From Streptomyces spinosus (GTDB lineage: Bacteria; Actinomycetota; Actinomycetes; Streptomycetales; Streptomycetaceae), in the NCBI RefSeq assembly GCF_020400655.1, contig NZ_JAINRC010000006.1, forward strand, positions 186,001 through 250,000: a stretch of 64,000 bases of DNA, written 5' to 3'. The notes under the pieces are model-generated. The model ran no database searches and had not been told where the DNA came from. It saw only the letters and a list, made by a program, of their open reading frames with translations. This document shows, one piece after another, positions 50,654 through 60,553 of the stretch. Every line of letters starts with the position of its first letter. The first letter of the stretch is position 1. Both the position numbers and the translations under genes were made by a program.

Positions 50654-51676
50654 TCAGAAGAGGACGCGGTGGTCGTCCGCGTCGCGGTCGGAGTATCCGG
50701 GGCGCAGGTTGCGGCTGACGGTGAGTTTCTTGAGCCAGCGGTCGGTGCCGTCGTAGCGGACCTGGAACGGCCGGCGGCCGTGGACGGCCAGGTGGTTGTC
50801 GACCACCAGCAGGCTGCCGGGGCCGACCGCGACGTCCTGCTGGACCCGTTCGAGTTCGCTCATCAGGTTCCGCACCGCCCGCCGGGCCTCGGTGTCGCCG
50901 TCGGCGCAGCGGGTGAACGGCAGGTCGATGCGCAGGTACGGGTTCAGCCGGTGTCCGAAGAGGATCGCCACCGGTTCCGGCCGCTCCAGCATGAGCTGCG
51001 CCTCGCGCAGCGCCGGATGGTCGGGGGCCCGCTCGGCCAGCTGCCGGACGTGTTCGTCGTCGGGCACTATGTGGAACCGCCGCTGGCTGAGGATCTCCCG
51101 GTCCCGGTCGTCGAGCCGGATGTCCCGCACCGAGGACAGGATCGTCGGCACCCGGTCGTGGTTGCGCATGCCCAGCAGCATCAGGTAGTCGCACCGCCGG
51201 GGGTGGAAGCCGTCCTCGGTGTGGAACTCCAGGAGGGTCTCGCTGCCGTGGCCGCTCTGGCGCCGTTCGTCCCCCTGGATCGGCAGGATGTTCTGCACCA
51301 GGCTGCCGGCCTGAAGGGTGGCCCAGGTGAACGGCTCTCCCAGGACCAGGCCGCACAGTCCGAGGAGGATCTCCTGGTCCCTGGTGGTCTTGGACTCGCC
51401 TGCCAGTTCCCAGTTCGCCGGGGTGGGGCCGATCACGGCGTCGTCCACGGGGAATCCGTGGACGAGGCAGCTCGCGGCGGGCTCGGTGCGCCGGAACTCC
51501 ACGAGGAACGTCCGCAGGCCGCGCGGCAGTTCCTCCGCCGCGGTCCAGAGGGTGTCGTAGAAGCGGGTGGAGGTGGGTGCCACGTCGATGTCGCGGAGAC
51601 CCTCCAGCAGCGTCTCCAGCTCAGCGATCTCGCCGGCGCTCAGGGCGTACTCGGCAGGGGTGTCAAGGCTGGCCAT
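50654..51676 (-). CDS. Fe(II)/2-oxoglutarate oxygenase of the clavaminate synthase/VioC-like family
   Basis: A 340-residue oxygenase. LLEFHTEDGFHPRRCDYLML supplies His-x-Glu of the iron site, LLVVDNHLAVHGRRPF the distal His and the 2-oxoglutarate Arg region. These match amino-acid hydroxylases such as VioC, OrfP, MppO (arginine) and AsnO (asparagine), which use Glu rather than Asp in the His-x-acid motif. It likely hydroxylates the beta or gamma carbon of a free amino acid destined for an NRPS module. No PLP cyclase of the capreomycidine or enduracididine type is present nearby, so a simple hydroxy amino acid is the best guess. AGGTGAGA precedes the ATG. Confidence 0.87.
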   Translation of the reverse strand: MASLDTPAEYALSAGEIAELETLLEGLRDIDVAPTSTRFYDTLWTAAEELPRGLRTFLVEFRRTEPAASCLVHGFPVDDAVIGPTPANWELAGESKTTRDQEILLGLCGLVLGEPFTWATLQAGSLVQNILPIQGDERRQSGHGSETLLEFHTEDGFHPRRCDYLMLLGMRNHDRVPTILSSVRDIRLDDRDREILSQRRFHIVPDDEHVRQLAERAPDHPALREAQLMLERPEPVAILFGHRLNPYLRIDLPFTRCADGDTEARRAVRNLMSELERVQQDVAVGPGSLLVVDNHLAVHGRRPFQVRYDGTDRWLKKLTVSRNLRPGYSDRDADDHRVLF

Positions 51677-51708
51677 TTCTCACCTGATCTCGAAGTGGGT
51701 TTCTCGGG

Positions 51709-51942
51709 CTACCGGCCGGGGGCGTTGCGGGGAACGTCCTCGGCCGCGTCCATGGCGTCCCGGAGGCTCCTGGGCCTCATGTCGGTCCACACCTCCTCGA
51801 TGTGCCGGAGGCACTCCTCCTTGGGGCGCGCGTCGCCTTCGGCGCGCCAGCCGTCGGGAATCCGTCGGCCGGCCGGCCAGATGGAGTACTGCTCCTCGTC
51901 GTTGACCACGACCAGGTAGGGGTTCGCACGGGTCTGCGGCAT
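51709..51942 (-). CDS. MbtH-like protein
   Basis: A 77-residue chaperone-like activator that binds NRPS adenylation domains. The family signature is complete: [25 protein letters not shown] and [18 protein letters not shown]. It follows the C-A-PCP synthetase in the same operon and probably serves it and the other synthetases. Confidence 0.95.
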   Translation of the reverse strand: MPQTRANPYLVVVNDEEQYSIWPAGRRIPDGWRAEGDARPKEECLRHIEEVWTDMRPRSLRDAMDAAEDVPRNAPGR

Positions 51943-52012
51943 CGCGGTTGTCCTTTCGGTGAGCGGGTCCGGTGTGCGGGGGGGGTGGGGCGCCCGGCGG
52001 GTCGCGCGGGCG

Positions 52013-55000
52013 TCACTCGTGCATCAGACGCAGGACTTCCTCGTCGCTCAGCGCGCTGATCTCGTCGCTGACGGCCTGCTCCACGGCGGCCGTGGCCAGC
52101 GCGACCGTGGGCGCCTCGAAGATCAGGCTCAGCGGCAGGGACACACCGAAGGCCTCGCGCATCCGGTTGACCGCGCGTGTGGCGAGCAGCGAATGCCCGC
52201 CCGCCGCGAAGAAGTTGTCGTGCGCCCCGAGGGCGGAGGTGCCGAGCAGCTCGGCCCAGATCTCGGCGACGGCCGACTCGGCCTCGCCGCGCGGTGCCAC
52301 GTACTCCAGGTCGCGGGCCGCGTCCAGGTCGGGCTCCGGCAGGGCGTGGCGATCGAGCTTGCCGTTGGACAGCCGGGGCAGGGCGTCGAGTGCGACGAGG
52401 ACGCTGGGCATCGCACTGCCCATCAGGCGGCTCGTCAGGAAGGACCGCACCTCGGCCGTCGACGCCCCGGCGGCGGGGTCCAGGACGAGATAGGCGACCA
52501 GCCGGGTGTCCCCGGCCCCGGCCGTCCAGGTGGCGGCCGCGGCGTCGAGGACCGCGGGGTGGGCGCGCAGGGCGGCCTCGACCTCCCCCAGTTCCAGCCG
52601 GACTCCGCGGATCTTCACCTGGAGGTCGGAGCGGCCCAGGAACTCGATCGAGCCGTCCGGTCCCACCCGGCCCTGGTCTCCGGTCCGGTAGAGCCGGTCC
52701 CCGGCACGGAAGGGGTGCGGTACGAAGCGTTCGGCCGTGCGCGCCGGGTCGCCGTGGTAGCCCCGCGCGAGGCCCTGTCCGCCGACGTGGATCTCGCCGG
52801 GTGTTCCCAGCGGCGCGGGCTCACCGTGCTCGTCGAGGACCAGGACCTCGTGGTTGTCCACCGGCAGGCCGATGGACACGGCCGAGGGGTGACGGTCCGC
52901 GTCGTCGCCGGTGCAGCTGTACACGGTGGAGTCCACCGAGGTCTCGGTGGTGCCCCAGTTGTTGTCGAGGCGGACCCGGGTGCCGAAGCGGGCGTGCAGC
53001 CGGCGGACGCTGCCGGGCAGCAGTGTCTCGCCGCCCGAGGCGATGCTGCGCAACCTGTTCAGCCCCGCGACGTCGTCGTCGGTCAGCTCGTCCAGGAAGA
53101 GGTCCAGCGCGGTCGGGACGAACTGCATCTGCACCGCCTCGTACCGGACGGCGGCGTCGATCACTGCGCGCGCGTCGGTGTTGAGGCCCTCGGCCAGGAC
53201 GGCGACGCGGCCGCCGAAGCACAGGGGCCACAGGACTTCGGCGACCATGACGTCGAAGCCCGCCGGGCACTTGTGCAGGACCGTTTCGCCCGGTGCGAGG
53301 GCGTGCTGCCGCTGCATCCAGTGGACGTAGTTGACCCACCCCCGGTGGGTGCAGGCGACCGCCTTGGGCCGGCCGGTGGAACCGGACGTGTAGTAGAGGG
53401 CGCACAGGTTGCCCGGCCGTACGCGTGCCCGGCGGGAGGGGGTGGGCGGCTCGGGCGGCCCGCAGGGCTCGTCGAGCGAGAAGGCGAGCGGTTCGGCACC
53501 CGCGCGCCGGACACGCTCGGCCCGTCGGGGCTCGGTGATGCAGACGACGGGGCGCGCCTCGCCGACGATGTGCTCGATCCTGTGCTCGGGCGCGGCGGGG
53601 TCGATGGGCAGATAGGCTCCTCCCGCCTTGAGCACGCCCAGCACCGCGACGACGAGTTCGGCGGACCGGCTCAGCATGATGCCGACCGGAACCTCGGGGC
53701 CGACGCCGTGGCGGGCCAGTACGGCCGCGAGACGCTCGGCCTCGGCGTCGAGTTCCGCGTAGGACAGCTCACGCACGTCGTCGACCACGGCGGCGGTCCG
53801 CGGGGTGCGGGCCGCCTGCGCCTCGAACAGCTCGTGCAGGCACACGTCGGGATGGGCGGCCGTGGGCCCGGTGCCCAGCGCGAGAGCTTGCCGCCGCTCG
53901 TCCTCGCCGATCAGCACGAGGTCCGCGAGCCGCGTCCGCGGCTGCCGGGCGACCTGCGCCAGCAAGGCGCTCAGGTGCCCGGCGAGCCGGCGCACGGTGG
54001 TTTCCTCGTAGAGCGCGGTGTCCCAGGTCAGCTCCACGTCCAGGCTGTCCCGGACCTGGCTGTCCCGGACCTGCTGGAAGGAGATGCTCAGGTCGTATTT
54101 GGAGCCGACGCAGGGGTCGGGCAGCTCGGTGACGGTCAGCCCGGGCAGGTCGGGTGCGGACCGTTCCCTGACCACGTGGTCGACCAGGATCTGGAACAGC
54201 GGTGTGCGCGAGGGGTCCCGGTCTCCGCCGAGTTCCCGTACCAGGTCGCCGAAGGCCACCGAGCGGGCCTCGTAGGCGTCGAGCGCGACTTCCCGGACCC
54301 GTCCCACCAGTTCCTCGAAGGAGGGGTTCGCGGAGGTGTCGCCGCGCAGGACGAGCATGTTGACGAACGGGCCCATCACGCCGTCGAGTCCGGGCCTGTC
54401 ACGGGTGGAGTAGGTGGAGCCCACGGTGACGTCCGTGCGTCCGGACCAGCGGGACAGCAGGGCCTGGCAGGCCGCCACGAGCACCATGTGCGGCGTGGCG
54501 CCGCGCCGGCGGGCCAGTGCCGTCAGCCGCGTCACGACGTCCTGCGGCACCGTGAACCGGTGCTGCGCCCCGGCACCCGCTCGGCGCGGCGGCCGGGCAC
54601 GGTCCGTGGGCAGTTCGAACGGTGTCAGGCCCGCGAGCGACTCGCGCCAGTACGCCAGGTCCGCCGCGGTGTCGTCCTCGTCGGGAGTGAGGCCGTCGTG
54701 GGCGGGCCGGTCGACCCCGGGCGGCACGGCCCGGTCCGCGTCGGTGCCGCCGACGCGCACGGAGTACCCGTTCTGCAGCTCGCGGTAGAGGACGTCGCGT
54801 GAGCCGCCGTCGAAGGCCATGTGGTGGACGGTCAGGCAGAGGACGTGCTCCGCCTCGGCGATCCGCAGCAGCGACGCCCTGACCGGCGGCCCGGCGGTGA
54901 GATCCAGCGGGGCGCGGGCATCGTCGGACAGGAACTCCTCGACCCGCGTCCCGGGCGCCCTGGCCTCCCCCGCTTCCCTGAGGTCCCGGATGACCAGGGT

Positions 55001-55297
55001 GAAGGCGTCGGCCGGGTGGAGCACTGCGACCGGTCCGTTCCCGTCGTCGCGGACACCGGTGCGCAGCGCCACGTGCCGGGCCACGATCTCGCCGAGCGCG
55101 CCGCGCAGCGCCTCGGCGTCGAGGTCACCGGTGATGCGCAGGTGCAGCGGTATGAGGTATCCGCCGCGCTGCGGGTTCAGCTGATCGGCGAGCCACATCT
55201 GCTCCTGTGCCGGTGTGAGCCGCAGACGGGCCGGCAGCCGGTCGGTACCGTCCGCCGGCGTGCCGGGACCCGCGGACATCAGCTCGTTGGAAGGCAT
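52013..55297 (-). CDS. NRPS module C-A-PCP
   Basis: A 1094-residue single module. The C domain has [10 protein letters not shown] near residue 157. The A domain starts around 470, with [12 protein letters not shown] near 638 and [11 protein letters not shown] near 682. The usual YGPTE is replaced by [12 protein letters not shown]. The PCP serine is in [10 protein letters not shown] near 1036. The pocket I read is D-V-A-Q-A-G-N-V-D-K, sharing ends with serine codes but not matching one I know, so the substrate is unassigned. A 15-base exact tandem duplication (54044-54073) adds five residues in the C domain. ATG at 55297 is preferred to GTG 55303 because AAGGGG is then correctly spaced. First gene of the minus-strand NRPS operon. 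Confidence 0.9.
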   Translation of the reverse strand: MPSNELMSAGPGTPADGTDRLPARLRLTPAQEQMWLADQLNPQRGGYLIPLHLRITGDLDAEALRGALGEIVARHVALRTGVRDDGNGPVAVLHPADAFTLVIRDLREAGEARAPGTRVEEFLSDDARAPLDLTAGPPVRASLLRIAEAEHVLCLTVHHMAFDGGSRDVLYRELQNGYSVRVGGTDADRAVPPGVDRPAHDGLTPDEDDTAADLAYWRESLAGLTPFELPTDRARPPRRAGAGAQHRFTVPQDVVTRLTALARRRGATPHMVLVAACQALLSRWSGRTDVTVGSTYSTRDRPGLDGVMGPFVNMLVLRGDTSANPSFEELVGRVREVALDAYEARSVAFGDLVRELGGDRDPSRTPLFQILVDHVVRERSAPDLPGLTVTELPDPCVGSKYDLSISFQQVRDSQVRDSLDVELTWDTALYEETTVRRLAGHLSALLAQVARQPRTRLADLVLIGEDERRQALALGTGPTAAHPDVCLHELFEAQAARTPRTAAVVDDVRELSYAELDAEAERLAAVLARHGVGPEVPVGIMLSRSAELVVAVLGVLKAGGAYLPIDPAAPEHRIEHIVGEARPVVCITEPRRAERVRRAGAEPLAFSLDEPCGPPEPPTPSRRARVRPGNLCALYYTSGSTGRPKAVACTHRGWVNYVHWMQRQHALAPGETVLHKCPAGFDVMVAEVLWPLCFGGRVAVLAEGLNTDARAVIDAAVRYEAVQMQFVPTALDLFLDELTDDDVAGLNRLRSIASGGETLLPGSVRRLHARFGTRVRLDNNWGTTETSVDSTVYSCTGDDADRHPSAVSIGLPVDNHEVLVLDEHGEPAPLGTPGEIHVGGQGLARGYHGDPARTAERFVPHPFRAGDRLYRTGDQGRVGPDGSIEFLGRSDLQVKIRGVRLELGEVEAALRAHPAVLDAAAATWTAGAGDTRLVAYLVLDPAAGASTAEVRSFLTSRLMGSAMPSVLVALDALPRLSNGKLDRHALPEPDLDAARDLEYVAPRGEAESAVAEIWAELLGTSALGAHDNFFAAGGHSLLATRAVNRMREAFGVSLPLSLIFEAPTVALATAAVEQAVSDEISALSDEEVLRLMHE
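54044..54073. repeat. Exact tandem duplication of a 15-base unit inside the NRPS C domain
   Basis: Two adjacent identical 15-base units encode [10 protein letters not shown] in the C domain. The frame is kept. It looks like a slippage duplication. Confidence 0.8.
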
Positions 55298-55653
55298 GAG
55301 CACCCCTTCGATCGGTCACGTCATCGTGGCCCGGGGCTCTGTCATGGCTCTCTCACCGGATCACCGGTCCGCTGCCGCGGCCCGCACGGCGCCGATGGCG
55401 GCCCGACAGAACGGCGACAGTCCGGTGAAAGACGCCGGACCTAGCGTGGTTCGGGCCCGACCGGGCGGTACGGCCGCGTACGGCAGGCCGTACGGCCCGG
55501 GTCCGGAACGGCGGCCGGATCGCCCGCACCGGCCGGGCCCGCGCCGCGCGGCGACACGACGGTGTGTCCTGCGCACGGCACCGGGCGGGGCCTTGCTCCC
55601 GTGGCCCCGAGGGCGAAGCGCGAGCGACAACCGAGCGAATCGAGGAAACCGCG
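55298..55653. promoter_or_regulatory. Divergent region between the two NRPS operons
   Basis: These 356 bases separate the minus-strand and plus-strand NRPS operons, so it should hold promoters for both. TAGCGT at 55442-55447 is a possible -10 for the plus operon, without a clear -35. A 12-base palindrome GGCCGTACGGCC lies at 55486-55497, and GTACGGC occurs three times between 55468 and 55497. TCACCGG is directly repeated near 55355. An upstream in-frame extension of the carrier gene to 55564 is not supported by a ribosome site. Confidence 0.45.
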
Positions 55654-55944
55654 ATGGACAACACCCTCAGCACGACCGCGCCGACCGACCCGGCGGCCGC
55701 CGACGCGCAGCCGGAGGTGCTGGCCGGTGTCGTCTCGGCCTTCGAGGAGGCGCTCGGCCCACTCGACGGCGTCGCCCCCGACGACGACTTCTTCGAGCTC
55801 GGCGGCACCTCGCTGACGGCCGCGCAGACCGTCGCGCTCCTGCGCCGCAGGTTCGCGGTGAAGGTGACCATCCGGGAACTCTTCAACGCCCGTACCGCCG
55901 CGGCGGTCGCCGAGATCGTGCGGCGGAAGACCACCGCGTCCTGA
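55654..55944 (+). CDS. Stand-alone peptidyl/acyl carrier protein
   Basis: A 96-residue carrier protein. The phosphopantetheine serine is in DFFELGGTSLTAAQTVALL, as in NRPS carrier domains, followed by VTIRELFNARTAAAVAEIV (helix 3-4). A 35-residue Ala/Pro-rich leader precedes the fold. GAGGAAA precedes ATG at 55654. Free carrier proteins often hold an amino acid while a separate enzyme modifies it, which could apply to the LanB-like protein or hydroxylase in this locus. First gene of the plus-strand operon. Confidence 0.9.
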   Translation: MDNTLSTTAPTDPAAADAQPEVLAGVVSAFEEALGPLDGVAPDDDFFELGGTSLTAAQTVALLRRRFAVKVTIRELFNARTAAAVAEIVRRKTTAS

Positions 55945-56050
55945 CCCGCACCCGGGCGGCCCCGCCCGGCGGACCGCCGTGGCCGCGGACCCACCCGTCC
56001 CGGCTCCCGGCCGGTGACGTCTCCACAGGACCTTGGAAATCGAGGGAGTC

Positions 56051-56773
56051 ATGACCGACCCACAGATCCCGCTGCTGTGCCTCCCGCACGCCGGGGCCGG
56101 CGCGAGTTTCTTCTGGCGGTGGCGCAAGCTGATGCCCGCTGGCCTGCGGCTGTGTCCGCTGCAGCTGCCGGGCCGGGAGGAACGCATCGAGGAAGAACCC
56201 TGGACCGATGTGCACACCGCCGTGGAGGGCCTGCTCCCCGACGCCCTGCGCGCGGCGCGGGACGCACCGGCGGCCGCGGTGTTCGGGCACAGCCTCGGGG
56301 CCGTGCTGGCCTACGAGCTGGCCAGGGCGCTGGCGGGAGCGGGCGTCACGGTCGCGGAGCTGTTCGTCAGCGGATCGCCCGCCCCGTCGGCGGGCAGGTC
56401 GCAACGGGCCACCGGGATCCCCGACGACGAGTTCATCGACCGCGTCGAGGAGTTCGCCGGCGACAGTCATCCCGCCCTGCGCATGCCCGAGTTGAGAGAG
56501 CTGCTGCTGCCCGTGCTGCGCTCCGACGTGGCGATGCACGAGGACTACCGCCCGCGGTCCGGCGAGGCCCTGCCCGCGCCGATCACCTGCCTGCGCGGGG
56601 ACTCCGACCAGCTCGTCACCCAGAGCGACGCCCTCGCCTGGAGCCTCGCCACCGAAGTCGGCTTCCGCTACTACGAGTTCCCGGGCGGACACATGTACCT
56701 GACGGACTCGGCGCCCCAGGTCGTCGACGTGGTCTCGGCCGTCCTGGGAGCCGACGCACTTCCACTGCGGTGA
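56051..56773 (+). CDS. Type II thioesterase
   Basis: A 240-residue alpha/beta-hydrolase editing enzyme that clears stalled or mis-primed carrier domains. It has LLCLPHAGAGASFFWRW, the nucleophile elbow AVFGHSLGAVLAYELAR, the Asp in RGDSDQLVT and the His in EFPGGHMYL. ATG at 56051 is chosen by the GAGGGAG site. Second gene of the plus-strand NRPS operon. Confidence 0.93.
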   Translation: MTDPQIPLLCLPHAGAGASFFWRWRKLMPAGLRLCPLQLPGREERIEEEPWTDVHTAVEGLLPDALRAARDAPAAAVFGHSLGAVLAYELARALAGAGVTVAELFVSGSPAPSAGRSQRATGIPDDEFIDRVEEFAGDSHPALRMPELRELLLPVLRSDVAMHEDYRPRSGEALPAPITCLRGDSDQLVTQSDALAWSLATEVGFRYYEFPGGHMYLTDSAPQVVDVVSAVLGADALPLR

Positions 56774-56801
56774 TCGCGAGAACGATACGGAGGGGGCCGA
56801 C

Positions 56802-57626
56802 ATGCGGCTGAAGAACAAGGTGGCGCTGGTGACCGGCGCGGCGCGTGGCCTGGGCCGTTCGTGCGCGGTCCGGTTCGCCGAGGAGGGCGCCGACCTGGTC
56901 CTCATGGACCTGGGAACCGATCTGCCCGGGGTTCCCTACCCGCTCGGCACCGCGGGGCAGCTGGAGCACACCGCGGACCTGTGCCGCCGGCAGGGCGCGT
57001 CCGTGCTGACGGCCGTGTGCGACGTGCGGGATCCGGCCGGTGTCGGCGCACTCGTACGGGACGCGCTGAGCCGCTACGGCCGTGTCGACGTCCTCGTCAA
57101 CAATGCCGGGATCGCGGCGCCGTCGGGCAAGGCGGTGCACGCGATAACCGAGGAGGAATGGTCCCTGATGCTCGACGTCGACCTGTTCGGCGCCTGGCGC
57201 CTCATCCGCGAAGTGGTTCCGGCCATGCTGCGGGAACGACAGGGCAGCATCATCAACATCGCCTCCACCGCCGGGCTGGTGGGATACCGCCACTTCGCCG
57301 GCTACGTCGCCGCGAAGCACGGCCTCGTCGGGCTGACGAAGGCGGCCGCGCTGGACTACGCGCCCATGAAGGTGCGGGTCAACGCGCTGTGCCCCGGGTC
57401 GGTCCGCGACGACCCCCGTGTCGAGTCCCGGATGCTGTCGGAGATCGCCCGCTCCCTGGACGTGGCGGTGGAGGACCACGAGCACACCTTCGTACAGGCG
57501 CAGCCCATGAACGCGCTCATCGAGCCGGACGACGTCTCTTCCGCGGCCGTCTGGCTCGCCAGTGACGACTCCCGTCAAGTCACCGGCACCGTCGTCACCG
57601 TGGACGGCGGCTTCACCGCACGCTGA
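56802..57626 (+). CDS. Short-chain dehydrogenase/reductase, possibly mycofactocin-type
   Basis: A 274-residue SDR: ALVTGAARGLGRSCAVRFA, LVLMDLG, VLVNNAGIAAPSG, INIASTAGLVG and FAGYVAAKHG for the Tyr-Lys pair. The TGAARG-GRS-AVR-AEEGAD pattern and the insert after strand 2 resemble mycofactocin-dependent SDRs, but no mycofactocin genes are seen here. It sits between the type II thioesterase and the threonine module. The substrate is unknown and it probably tailors a carrier-bound or released intermediate. Confidence 0.85.
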   Translation: MRLKNKVALVTGAARGLGRSCAVRFAEEGADLVLMDLGTDLPGVPYPLGTAGQLEHTADLCRRQGASVLTAVCDVRDPAGVGALVRDALSRYGRVDVLVNNAGIAAPSGKAVHAITEEEWSLMLDVDLFGAWRLIREVVPAMLRERQGSIINIASTAGLVGYRHFAGYVAAKHGLVGLTKAAALDYAPMKVRVNALCPGSVRDDPRVESRMLSEIARSLDVAVEDHEHTFVQAQPMNALIEPDDVSSAAVWLASDDSRQVTGTVVTVDGGFTAR

Positions 57627-57679
57627 GCCGCGCCCCGCATTCCCGTGCGGCGTCCGAGGACCTTTGGAGGAGCCTTCCG

Positions 57680-60553
57680 ATGCTCATGCAGAACGCCGAT
57701 CCCACCACGAAGGGCGCGGCCGGCGTCCCTCCCGCGCCGCCAGGAGGGTCATGCCACCGGCCGCTCCTCGGTCCCGGCGCGGAGCACTCACTGGTCGTGC
57801 GTCTCACCGGCCCGTCCTCCCTCGCCGCGGCACGCACGGCATTCGACCGGGCCGCGCGGCCGGCGGTGGACGACGGCGCCGGCTTCTGGACGGAGTCGAT
57901 GCCCTTTCCCTCCGATGACCCCCGGGCGGAGCACCTCGTACGGCGGGAGGCACTGCGCGGCTCGCCCGGTGAACGGCCTCGGCTGCGCGCCGTGCTCGTG
58001 ACCTACAGCGACGATGCCGCCGACCTGGTCCTGGTCGCCCACCGCACGCTGCTGGACCGCGAAGCGCTGCGGCGGCTCGCCGACGCACTGGCGGGACAGG
58101 GGGAACCGGACGTGCCCGCCGAAGCCGTCCGGCCGCGGACACCACCGTGGCGGACAGCGCCGGACACCTCCCCCGAGCCTCCGCTCTGGGGCCTGGCCGA
58201 GGGCGGAGGCAGCCCGGTGAGCCAAGGCCCGGCCGAGCCGGCGGACGTCCTCCCCCAGCCGGGCACGCCGGAGGTGGCCGTCGCCGCCGCCGCGCTCGCC
58301 CTGGCCCGGTACGAGGGCACCGCGACCGTCACCCTCGCCGTGCCCGCCCTGCCCGGCGCGCGCCCCGGGAGCGGTGGCCTGCTCACCGTGACGGCGGACG
58401 ACGAGCGCACGGTGGCCGAGCTCATCGAACAGGTGCGGCAGCGCCCGCCGGCACCGGACGGCACCGGGGCACCCACCCTGGCCGTCGTGGTCTGCGAACG
58501 GCTTCCCGGTGAGCGGTACCGGCCGCTGCTGGCTCCCACGGTGCCGCTCACGCTGCTGTGGGAGGCCGAGCAGGACCGGCTGATCGCGTCCGGCACCGTG
58601 TCGGACGACCGGGCCGTGCACCCCGGCCAGGCCGCCCGGTTCCAGGAGTGCGTCCAGTACGTCGCGCGCCAGTTGCATGAGGCCGCCCCCGACCGGACGC
58701 TCGGCGAGATCGAGCTGGTGCCCCCGGACCGGGCGGCGCGGATCGAGGCACTGGGACGCACCCTCGGGCCGCACCTCGACAGCGGGCGCACGATCCACGA
58801 CGCCGTCGGCCGGATGGCGCGGACCCGGCCGGACGCGGTGGCGCTCACCGGGGAGGACGGCACGCTCACCTACGGGGAACTCGACTCCAGGGCCACCGCC
58901 CGGGCTCACGCCCTGCGTGCGTCGGGCGTCACCCCGGGGTCGTTCGTCGGGGTCTGTCTGGAACGCACCGCGGACCTGGTCGTCACGCTGCTCGCCGTTC
59001 TCAAGGCCGGTGCGGCCTATGTGCCCCTCGACCCGGCGTACCCGGCCGACCGGCTCCGCTACGTCTGCGAGGACGCGGCGGTGTCGCTGGTCGTCACCAC
59101 CGTGGCGGACTTCCCCGCGGGCGACGGCGTCCGGGTGCTCGCCCCGTCGGCGCTGCACGGCTTCCCCGAGGTCCCGCTTCCCGCGGTCGCCTCCGACGCC
59201 GCCGCGTACGTGATCTACACCTCGGGGACCACGGGGCGGCCCAAGGGCGTGGTGGTGCCGCACCGCAACGTGCTGGCCCTGCTCGCCGCGACCACGGGTC
59301 CCCTGGAACTGGGACCGCACGACGTCTGGACCCTCTTCCACTCCAGCGCCTTCGACTTCTCGGTGTGGGAGATCTGGGGGTGCCTGATGACGGGGGGACG
59401 CCTGGTGGTCGTCCCCTTCCTCACCACGCGCTCCCCGCAGGAGTTCCACGCACTGCTGGTCCAGGAGCGGGTGACGGTCCTCAACCAGACGCCGTCGGCG
59501 TTCTCGGCCCTGCTCGACGCCGACGCGCGGCAGGGCGGCGGACTCCTGCTCCGGCTGGTCGTCTTCGGCGGCGAGGCCCTCGACCCGCGGATGCTGCGCC
59601 CCTGGTTCCGTCGCTATCCGACGACCGTCTGCCGCATGGTCAACATGTACGGCATCACGGAGACCACCGTGCACGTCACGGCACAGGACGTCACCCCGGT
59701 GCAGGCCGGGCCGGGATCGTCCTGTGTGGGCCGCGCGCTCCCGGGCTGGTCGGTGTCCGTGCGCGACGAGCGGGGGCGCGTCCTGCCCATCGGCGTGGCG
59801 GGCGAGATACACGTGGGCGGCGCCGGAGTCGCGCGGCACTACCTCAACCGGGCCGACCTCACCGCCGAGCGCTTCGTGCACGACGGGAGGACCGGCGAGC
59901 GCCGGTACCGCAGCGGCGACCGCGGGCGCATGCGGCCCGACGGCTCCCTGGACCACCTGGGCCGCCTCGACGAGCAGGTGAAACTGCGGGGTTTCCGCAT
60001 CGAACTGGGCGAGGTCCGCTCGGTCCTCCTCGGCGATCCGGCCGTCGCCGAGGCGGCGGTGATCCTGGATGAGGGAACGGACACCGCCTACGCCCGGCTC
60101 GTCGCCTATGTCGTCCTGCGGCACGGCACCACGGCCGACGTCCGGCGCAGGGTGGGGACCGTGCTGCCCGAGCACATGGTGCCCGCCGCGATCGTGTCGC
60201 TCCCCGCCCTGCCGCTGACCGTGAACGGCAAGCTGGACCGGTCCCGGTTGCCGGCGCCCGCGGGGGCGGCGGAGCCGGGGCCCGCGCCCGCCGAGGCACC
60301 GACCGGGCACGGGGCATCGCCGGTCACCGGCACGGCGGAGACCGTGCTCGCGGTCTGGCGGACGGTCCTGGACGAAGCGACGGGGCCCGACGACGACTTC
60401 TTCGAGATGGGGGGGAACTCCCTGGCCGCCGTACGCCTGCTCGCCGCGCTGCGGGACCTGGGGCTGCCCGCCCTGTCGCCGCGCGACCTCTACGTGCACC
60501 GGACCGCGGCCAAGCTCGCGGCGCTGGCCGACGCCAGGGGGGCGCGCTCATGA
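57680..60553 (+). CDS. NRPS module with degenerate condensation region, threonine-type A domain and PCP
   Basis: A 957-residue protein. Residues about 1-370 resemble the remains of a C domain: the active-site HHxxxDG becomes AHRTLLD and the region is shortened. The A domain has AAYVIYTSGTTGRPKGV near 512, FHSSAFDFSVWEIWG near 555 and NMYGITETTVH. The pocket reads D-F-W-N-V-G-M-V-H-K, a threonine code. The PCP serine is in FFEMGGNSLAAVRLL near 913. GGAGGAG precedes ATG at 57680. The stop overlaps the LanB-like gene start as ATGA, so the two proteins are made together, which suggests that the PCP-bound Thr is handed to that protein or to the free C domain after it. Confidence 0.9.
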   Translation: MLMQNADPTTKGAAGVPPAPPGGSCHRPLLGPGAEHSLVVRLTGPSSLAAARTAFDRAARPAVDDGAGFWTESMPFPSDDPRAEHLVRREALRGSPGERPRLRAVLVTYSDDAADLVLVAHRTLLDREALRRLADALAGQGEPDVPAEAVRPRTPPWRTAPDTSPEPPLWGLAEGGGSPVSQGPAEPADVLPQPGTPEVAVAAAALALARYEGTATVTLAVPALPGARPGSGGLLTVTADDERTVAELIEQVRQRPPAPDGTGAPTLAVVVCERLPGERYRPLLAPTVPLTLLWEAEQDRLIASGTVSDDRAVHPGQAARFQECVQYVARQLHEAAPDRTLGEIELVPPDRAARIEALGRTLGPHLDSGRTIHDAVGRMARTRPDAVALTGEDGTLTYGELDSRATARAHALRASGVTPGSFVGVCLERTADLVVTLLAVLKAGAAYVPLDPAYPADRLRYVCEDAAVSLVVTTVADFPAGDGVRVLAPSALHGFPEVPLPAVASDAAAYVIYTSGTTGRPKGVVVPHRNVLALLAATTGPLELGPHDVWTLFHSSAFDFSVWEIWGCLMTGGRLVVVPFLTTRSPQEFHALLVQERVTVLNQTPSAFSALLDADARQGGGLLLRLVVFGGEALDPRMLRPWFRRYPTTVCRMVNMYGITETTVHVTAQDVTPVQAGPGSSCVGRALPGWSVSVRDERGRVLPIGVAGEIHVGGAGVARHYLNRADLTAERFVHDGRTGERRYRSGDRGRMRPDGSLDHLGRLDEQVKLRGFRIELGEVRSVLLGDPAVAEAAVILDEGTDTAYARLVAYVVLRHGTTADVRRRVGTVLPEHMVPAAIVSLPALPLTVNGKLDRSRLPAPAGAAEPGPAPAEAPTGHGASPVTGTAETVLAVWRTVLDEATGPDDDFFEMGGNSLAAVRLLAALRDLGLPALSPRDLYVHRTAAKLAALADARGARS

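Noticed and set aside
55468..55497. Three GTACGGC copies as a CRISPR-like or iteron array
   Set aside because: Too short and irregular, consistent with chance in very GC-rich DNA; noted only as possible operator material.
55564..55653. Longer N-terminus for the free carrier protein
   Set aside because: No ribosome site at the upstream start, whereas GAGGAAA precedes ATG 55654.
57788..60499. A 903-codon open frame on the minus strand opposite the threonine NRPS
   Set aside because: Same kind of shadow, with no recognisable motif, while the plus strand encodes a clear A-PCP module.
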